Positions 56,996 through 64,000 of a DNA stretch of 64,000 nt are shown piece after piece (within the stretch, counting starts at the first letter, position 1; each line of letters starts with the position of its first letter). Origin of the DNA: Liolophura sinensis (lineage: Eukaryota; Mollusca; Polyplacophora; Chitonida; Chitonidae); the NCBI RefSeq assembly GCF_032854445.1, contig NC_088295.1:29632470-29696469 (forward strand). Direction: 5' to 3'. Under the pieces are notes generated by a model. The model made no database searches and was not told the origin of the DNA. It was given only the letters and a program-made list of their open reading frames with translations. The position numbers and the translations under genes were made by a program.

Positions 56996-59900
56996 GCATT
57001 CAGTCATATTGATAATATCACCTATAATCATGTATTAGATAACAGTTGTATTAGTTATTTAATTGGTAATCAACAAAATGTATCGGGTAATCAGTTAACA
57101 CGCCTTTTATTTCCAAAAATGTATATCATTGTTTCAACCCGTGAAATGGACTTGTGAGAACTTTGTTTTCGTCATCACTGGTAAATTTTCAGTTAATAAC
57201 CTACATATATACTGTTGTTATGTGTTAAGATTTGTTAAGATTTTATTTCCCTGTAAATTGTGATCAAATAATCACGGGTATAGCTGTGAGCAGTGTGTAG
57301 CGTGTTAAATATTAAAATTAATTGCTATCATGAGTGTGGTCGTTTCAGATGACGTCTCGTTGGTTTATCTAAGCAAGTGTCATGTTACTATCACACGACG
57401 GGTTAAGTACCGTCTATGTCGCACATATCTACCTCAAAAGCATGAACCAAATGTTATGCAGCTGTACTGAGTATGACCGTGTCGTGTATGAGACTACGGG
57501 GTATAACCATGATGGTGTTCGTGCATAAGGGTTTGGAAAAAGAAAACACATCATTGGAGTGTTAATAATGACTGCAATGTGTGTCTCTAAAAACTACTCC
57601 AAATGGTTTTGCGGATGAGACTTCCTAACCCCATGTCGTGTTTTCAACAAAAATATATAAATAATAATTAAAAAGAAGGCAAGAAAAAGAAGAATTTCTT
57701 ACAAAACTTTCGGCATATCTTGGTCACATTATGACAAAATTGTGCGCAGGATTTTCCACGTTTCATATACATATGTATGAGAAATTTCGAATGCTTTACT
57801 GGACGCCTAGATTTCGTCGTGTCAAAATGCTCCATTTTTCTGCAGTGTGCGACATGAATCGTGAGAAAACATATGGTGTAAGCACAAGCCCTTGGTATCA
57901 GTTCGACGTGAGAACAGAATGTCAGTCTAAGGTTGTTTCATTTCTGTAGGCTTAGAGTGCTGCTTGCCAGGCTGCATTTGTGTTGCTTGCCAGGCTGCAT
58001 TTGTGTTGCGAAGGAACTATTTCAAACACGACACAGTCACTTCAGTAACAGTGCCCTCAAGGCATTCATGCAAATCGACCGTCTGTGCTGTCTTCTACAA
58101 GGAGCTTGGAGTGTAGTGCTAATTCAGAGTGCGATGTAAGAACAGAACAAAGCTCTGAAACTGACATACATACAGGTTGGCTTTCAACGCATTAACCGTA
58201 TAACATTGATCGTTCCACATGGGCAACGACATCAGTTGAACATCATAGTATTTGTGAACATCTTTCTACCTGGGGAAGTAATCAGTATTTACTAACTATT
58301 TGTTCACTCCATGCACCGGAAATTCTCCCACGTTGAAATCTCCAACGGGCCCGCCCAAAGGGATTTTCGGCTATGGCTTGCTGTAAATAACGAAAAATTG
58401 ATTATCAATACTTTGCTTGAGGACGTGTGTAACGTTGCGAGAAAATCGAAAGTTTTGTAACTCGATCCTAGCTGAGATTAGCTTAAGTAATCACGTAACC
58501 CAGAGAGCATAACAAGCATGATGGAAGCAACCTAATGATTAGATGGCGTGTGATATTGGAAATAATTTAACTACTTTGTCTCCTGCAATAATTATCATGC
58601 TCGTTTATGTAGACCAGTATTTTATAAGGGCACACAAACCCATGCCGATGTGCCAATTGGTAAAACATACCTGACTTTATGAAAGAATCGCCATTTCGTT
58701 CAGTCACACGCAGTAGCTGTGACAATTACTGGCGAACAATGTACTTTATGTATTGCAGCGCGCAGCGGGTAGACCATCAAACCAAGCGAAATCAAAAGAC
58801 GCATGTTAAAGACAGTTCCAAGAGCAGCTTCCCAGGAGCCACAATGGAGTCAAAAGAAGCCGACATTGCAGTTGGCTAATGACCATGCCGGTATAACATG
58901 TTTGTGCAGTTGATTTGAGTGATAATATTTATTGGTGCAGTCTTAGCTTGTTCATAATTAAAAATAAAAGAAAGCGAGTGCCCTCGAAAATCTTCGAATC
59001 ACTGACGTTGGCAAGTTAGCGAAGAATTTTCCTCCTTTATAAGTAGAAGACGAGTGGTCTCAAATAAACTCTAGCAGCGTTGAGCCTCACGAACAGAAAT
59101 TATCTGATTAAGGCCAGAATTGAATTCACATCTCTTTGAATTAAAGTAGATCTAACGACAAATTAAAGAATATTATATATTAACGATATTCAGTTTACAA
59201 TTCGATTGCACATAGAGAGTTTGAAGTAAATGCCAATGGCAGAATTTTTTTATTGTATAACAAAGATCGAATATTTTGCTTTGCATATGAACGTGCTAAA
59301 ACTACACCCGGCAGACAAGGAATGTTCATTAAATAACAACAGCGGACAGAGAAGCTTCGAGATTCTCACGCCTGGAGTGTCCTTGGGCGCTTGATTAAAA
59401 TCAGCCACCGGCAGCTTTCTTAATATAAAAAATCTACATTATGGAAAGAAAAACACATAGCATGGGCAACAGTGCTATAGTTGGCAAATGGTCACAAGTA
59501 ACGGCTGAAATACGGCCTTTTATCCGTTTACCTCAATTTGGCTTTTTATTTATCGTCGTGCAAATACTTAAAGTTAAACTGCAAAGGTTATTCGTACATT
59601 TCTCCATTATTCTGTATACATGAACCTGAAAGTAATTTGTTGCTAACGTTTGAATCAAAACTGCACCAGTCTGGATATTGCATAATTTTGTCAAAATACC
59701 ATATCTTGTTCCCAGTTGATTTTCGTAACGTCGTGATATCAAAAGTGTCCCTGGCTTATTCAGCTGATTGTCAACGACGCTACAAGAGCTCCTAATTTTT
59801 TTCAGACATGGATAACTGACGCCACCATCGAGGTGATCGTCGTTATGTTCTGAACAGAGAGAGAAAGATGAGAAATATTTTATGTACAATGTTACATTTG

Positions 59901-60979
59901 ACAATGGTTGTATGTATAATCAATTATATTGAAACTGCCACAATCTTATAAACCGTCTAGGGTCAATATTTTTAGGCGAAAATTTAAATCGTTACAGTTA
60001 AACTCTAGGAAGTAGCACCACTGTTTAGACATGTTAGGTAGTCAGCATGTATTTCATTGGAGATCATTTCATTTCCAAGTCATCATAATATGCTCTTGAA
60101 ATTATATGAGCCACATTCTAATGAGTTCATCAGTTATTTACCAATGATTGGTGGTTTGTTCCAGGCAGCATTTCCTTCAACGACAACTCTGATAAACGCC
60201 CCAAGAATAGTAGATGACATCCTTCGTTTTTCTCTTTCTATTGACTGTGTAAAGGTCGCTTTCAACCTTTTATCAACTTGCTCTTAGAGTAATCGGCCTC
60301 AGGTTAATCTCAAACATCGTGACATTTGCGCCAGATTCGGACAGGATATAGCAGACGTGGTACGAGGATAGGACCATCTTACATGCATCTTCCATTATCT
60401 CATAATGTTAGCGATTGCGCATTGTCGTCAACATTGTCACGGTGATGCTTTATTTTCTTGGGTTATTCTGCATTTCAGCGTCCTAAAGTCTGCAAAATAT
60501 ATAAAACAGGTAAAGTGTATTTAGACTGTACCGGTACAGCAAACCCTAACTCTACACAAACTGACAGAACTTGTCACGTTAGGTACAGTTTTGTACTCCC
60601 TCCCAAGTCACGTTAGTAAACAGATGGCTAGGTTAATTGGAAGGCAACTTGGAAACCCTTTAACATTGGATCAGCACGCCTGAGCCTGTTGTGGTTCCAT
60701 CGGCACGGACGGGATTGACGGTAATCATCAGCTTCTGTATATCGATTTCGAGTGTTAAATCATTATTTGGGGTTAATCGTTCTGTGCAGTGATGATCGCA
60801 ATGCATCCGTCATCCGTTTTTGGCGTCACTTCGCCCTAATGAGCCTCTAGAGATGTCCAGACACTTTGTCACATCTGTGAAATTGTTTTATTTTCGGTTT
60901 CCTGAATTAATTTCAAGCCCTCTTCATGTAGGCCGACCATACAGACGCATATTATACAGATGCGGTCGTGTGTATTCGT

Positions 60980-60983
<4 letters not shown>
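56996..60983. other. Non-coding stretch
   Basis: About 4 kb of AT-rich DNA with open frames up to 123 residues (59533-59904, minus), none with a recognisable domain. Contains a 23-bp tandem duplication at 57961-58006. Confidence 0.5.
57961..58006. repeat. 23-bp tandem duplication
   Basis: TGCTTGCCAGGCTGCATTTG followed by TGT occurs twice in tandem without change. Confidence 0.95.

Positions 60984-61064
<81 letters not shown>
60984..61064. repeat. (TA)n microsatellite, about 40 repeats
   Basis: Pure TA dinucleotides. It produces artefactual Tyr-Ile open frames on both strands. Confidence 0.98.
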
Positions 61065-61066
<2 letters not shown>

Positions 61067-61067
<1 letters not shown>

Positions 61068-61365
61068 GGTGTCGCTGCCCTGTACATCCCACAAACAGTG
61101 TGTCGCTTCCCGGTACATCCCATAGACAGTGTCAATGCCATGTGCATCCCTCAAACAGTTTAGCTGCCATGTGCATTCAGCAAACAGTGTCGCTGCCATG
61201 TGCATCCGTCAAACAGTGTCGCTGCCAGGTACATCCCACAGACAGTGTCGCTGCCATGTGCGTCCCTCAAACAGTGTCGCTGCCCGGTACATCCTATAGA
61301 CAGTGTCGCTGCCCTGTATGTCCTACAAGCAGTGCGTTGCCCTATCTCTCCCACAAACAGCATCG
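61067..61365. repeat. 29-bp minisatellite, about ten units
   Basis: The typical unit starts CAGTGTCGCTGCCATGTGCA and continues TCCCTCAAA. A second type has GGTACATCCCACAGA or GGTACATCCTATAGA in the second half. The array follows the TA tract at once. The reading frames through it change frequently, so it is not taken as coding. Confidence 0.9.
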
Positions 61366-61539
61366 CTCTCTAAGCATAATTAATATGGTGGACAGCCACA
61401 GAACACAGCCATACTATCGTATCCGTGAACTCAAAACAGCCAATGTACTTGTCATGTGCATGGCTCAGTCAACGTTGCAGCCGTCTTCATGTCAGAGTCA
61501 CTGTAAGATCACTGATCAAGATAAAGCCACTGTATGTGG
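61366..61539. other. Spacer between two tandem arrays
   Basis: Non-repetitive sequence between the 29-bp array and the longer-period array. No gene supported. Confidence 0.5.
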
Positions 61540-61795
61540 CATTGTCAATGTATGATCTGTGCACATGGCAGGGCCACCACCACATCCCTTACAGGACACA
61601 GTCTGTGTAGCAGTCCTGTATAGGACACCGTCACTGTATGATCTTTGCACATGACAGGGCCACCACCACATCATGTACAGGACAAAGTCTGTGTAGCATG
61701 CCTGTCACTGTATACATGTCTGTGCACATGGCAGGGCCATCAACACATCCCGTACAGGACGCAGTCAGCGTAGCAGCCCTAAAGGACCTACACAC
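61540..61795. repeat. Tandem repeat of about 75-90 bp, three units
   Basis: Each unit has TGTGCACATGGCAGGGCCAC (or a variant), CACATCCCGTACAGGACACA (or a variant), then GTCTGTGTAGCAG and a CCTGT end. The unit starts at about 61548, 61632 and 61710. Confidence 0.85.
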
Positions 61796-63378
61796 ACTGT
61801 GACAGTCCAGCAGTTAACACTATCGGTGTTGCATTCCTTTCCACGACACAGTCAGTGTTGCCGTCATGTCTCGCAGACCGAAAGTCGACACCAAGTCAGT
61901 ATTTCAGATGTATTATAACAACCACCACCATGTACACATCATTTTTTGAAAATGAATATGTTCAGTGTAAAGCATGCTATTTTGTCATTTGAGTACCGGT
62001 CATTTCAAGTTTTATTGGACTTTCCTTACTGACAGCTGGAAACTTATCCTTCCTGCTTATATCAGTATTTCTTTTGTCACTTTTCTTGAAAACTTCAAAT
62101 CACCTGCAGGTGTTATTCATCTACACTGTTAATTATCAAGTGGGGTTTAACAAATGCCTTGGACTACGCACTTCTATATATACATGTACAGATTTATGAA
62201 CAGCTGACCTACTGAGCCGTCATATTGAAAATATACGGAAATCCACATTTTGGAACACCTAGTTAAAAATATATTTCACAACGGTTGAAAACTTTGAAGT
62301 TCCCTATAGACTGTTTAAGTCTCGTGACGAACTATTTTTGAATTTTGAATGAAAATAGACAGTTATACGGAAGTAGACGAGTCTGATTTTTCCTGTATAG
62401 TTGTCATGTAAATTACAATTTAATTTGAAAATGGTGGGTTTTTTCTTTGCATTTTGAAAGGTCGAGTGACCGGAAACCAGCATCGCGTCTACAACGCTGA
62501 AAGATTGTGACAGTCAAGAACTTTCAGCTGAAACTTATGCAGCTGTAATGATAAGCTGATAAGAAATGGTCTTTCAGACTGAGTTGGCAGAATAACTATT
62601 GATACATTTACATACACATGTGCATGTAGTGGTGAATGAATATAACAGCATACTCAGGCAATGTAGAAGGAATTCAGTTCTCAGCGGCAATGTAATTATA
62701 TATCGAACTTATCTAGGGGGCCTGAAGTTTAGGATTTAACAGTAAGAATGTTATTGCTGTTTTTGTAACCTTGGTGATATTTCTGTAGCAGTTAGTAGTA
62801 AAGACAGAAGTTCATCAACGCAACAGAATGTCACCATGCGTAGCAAAAAATATACTAATCCCACTGAATGAGTCATCGTATCATAACAACCACAGGGAAT
62901 ACTGGAAAAGTGACAGGTAACTCTCCCATCGGATAAATATCAGTTATACAGTTAAATATATCGGCATTTCACCAAAACAGACGTCGCAATTTGACAACCT
63001 ATTACATATACATATATAGAAGAGAGAGCAGTATAAGTTATAAGTGTCATCGTAACAAGATGAAATCAACACCAATGTCAAAAGTTCCAAACATTATTTT
63101 TCTTATAATGTCGTAAATGAAAAGAGTAAATGAACCTCGGGATATTTACTACAGTCGTGCTTTCAAAATTACTAATTAGAAAATAACATTTCATGCTTTT
63201 GTTCTAGATTTTTTGTATTTTTTGCAAATCAGAGAAGCCTGTACTGAAACAGCATTCTCCCTGAAACGTAATATCAGAACAAATAACTGTCCCAAATGAG
63301 GAGAGAGACGCATGTAAGAAAATAAGTCATATCCTAAAGATATTACTGCGTTGTAATGATGCGCGAAAAGGTTTCTCT
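61796..63378. other. Non-coding stretch
   Basis: AT-rich DNA. Nothing supported beyond short open frames. Confidence 0.5.
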
Positions 63379-63612
63379 AGCCTCCGTAACCGAGTGTTTA
63401 GCGTACTAGCACAACACAGTGTCTTAACAGACACAAAAAAACGTCCAGTGTGAGCACAAGTCCAGCTCATGCTGGCTTACTTTCTGTCAGCAATCTGCAA
63501 ATGGTCATGGATTTCCCCCAGTTCTGGCCTGTTTCCACCCACCGTTACGCTTGCCGCCGTTGCATAAGTGTAATATTCTTTATTACTGCGTAAAACAGAA
63601 ACTAAATGATAA
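63379..63612 (+). mobile_element. tRNA-derived SINE family S1, diverged nearly full copy
   Basis: AGCCTCCGTAACCGAGTGTT corresponds to the head and GAGCACAAGTCC to the eroded B box. CTCATGCTGGCTTACTTTCT, TGGATTTCCCCCAGTTCTGG, GCCGCCGTTGCATAAGTG and TAATATTC follow to a CGTAAAACAGAAACTAAATG end. It is much more diverged than the copy at 31.2 kb, so it is an older insertion. Confidence 0.8.
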
Positions 63613-64000
63613 ACCCATAACAAAAACTTTCGTGTTTTCTCCTTGTTGATCTGCCTAGACGTTTACTCATTAACTGTGCCGACTTTGATAAAATGCCAAC
63701 AACACCTTTGGCTGACTTTTCCGTCCTTTATTACCGGTTTATTGCTTACATTTACTGAATCTGTCGACTTCTATTAAGCCGTTAATAAAATGTAACCGTG
63801 AATGTCGCCAACGGCAAGATAAATCCTATTCTGAAAACCAGCTAAGCTAAATTCGTTTACTCGACATTTGTAATAGTTCCAGAGGACGGTTTCTCAAAGT
63901 AGAATCCACGGCACATAGATGGTTTCATTTTCCATGAATCGATTCCGAAAACGGAAGAAAAACGGTCGAATTTGTTGATCAAACATTATAAAATCTACTC
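63613..64000. other. Non-coding stretch to window end
   Basis: AT-rich; nothing supported. Confidence 0.5.

Noticed and set aside
60820-61555. Long Tyr-Ile-rich and Cys-rich frames around 61 kb
   Set aside because: Translation of the TA tract and the 29-bp minisatellite.

Overview
The window looks like nuclear DNA of a lophotrochozoan animal, most likely a mollusc. It is AT-rich with long non-coding stretches, an exon with a splice acceptor, several families of tRNA-derived SINEs, minisatellites and TA microsatellites, and one intronless class A GPCR. There is no bacterial-style gene packing. The mollusc assignment is an inference from the SINE and receptor style; no search was run.

Only two host genes are well supported. 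At 1233-1966 (+) lies the last coding exon of a Tyr- and acid-rich, multibasic secreted precursor that resembles a neuropeptide prohormone. At 55158-56264 (+) lies a complete 368-residue rhodopsin-family peptide receptor, closest in motif style to bombesin/CCHamide receptors. Both point to neuropeptide signalling, but nothing shows that they act together.

From about 2 to 26 kb the DNA is mostly non-coding. It holds SINE copies of three families, a block of nested tandem repeats at 10.3-10.7 kb, a TA tract at 14.5 kb, and a 49-bp minisatellite of about 46 units at 19.6-21.9 kb. The minisatellite has no stop codon in any minus-strand frame of its typical unit and contains one inverted unit.

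The most structured part is 26.7-50 kb. A non-coding unit of about 4-5 kb is present three times in direct orientation: unit 1 at 26.9-32.15 kb, unit 2 in two halves at 33.5-35.82 and 44.23-45.64 kb, and unit 3 at 45.64-49.97 kb. A reverse-transcriptase element lies at the unit 1/unit 2 junction. Unit 2 is split by an 8.4-kb GC-rich element (35821-44227) with terminal inverted repeats and a 5-6 bp target duplication. That element carries decayed integrase, DNA-polymerase/helicase and small hydrophobic-protein genes, as expected for a Polinton/Maverick-like virus-derived transposon. A second copy of the reverse-transcriptase element lies inside its polymerase/helicase gene. The nesting gives an order of events: duplication, then the Polinton-like insertion, then the retroelement insertion.

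From 50 to 64 kb there is the receptor gene, more SINE copies, a long TA tract followed by a 29-bp minisatellite, and a second tandem repeat. No rRNA, true tRNA or CRISPR was seen.
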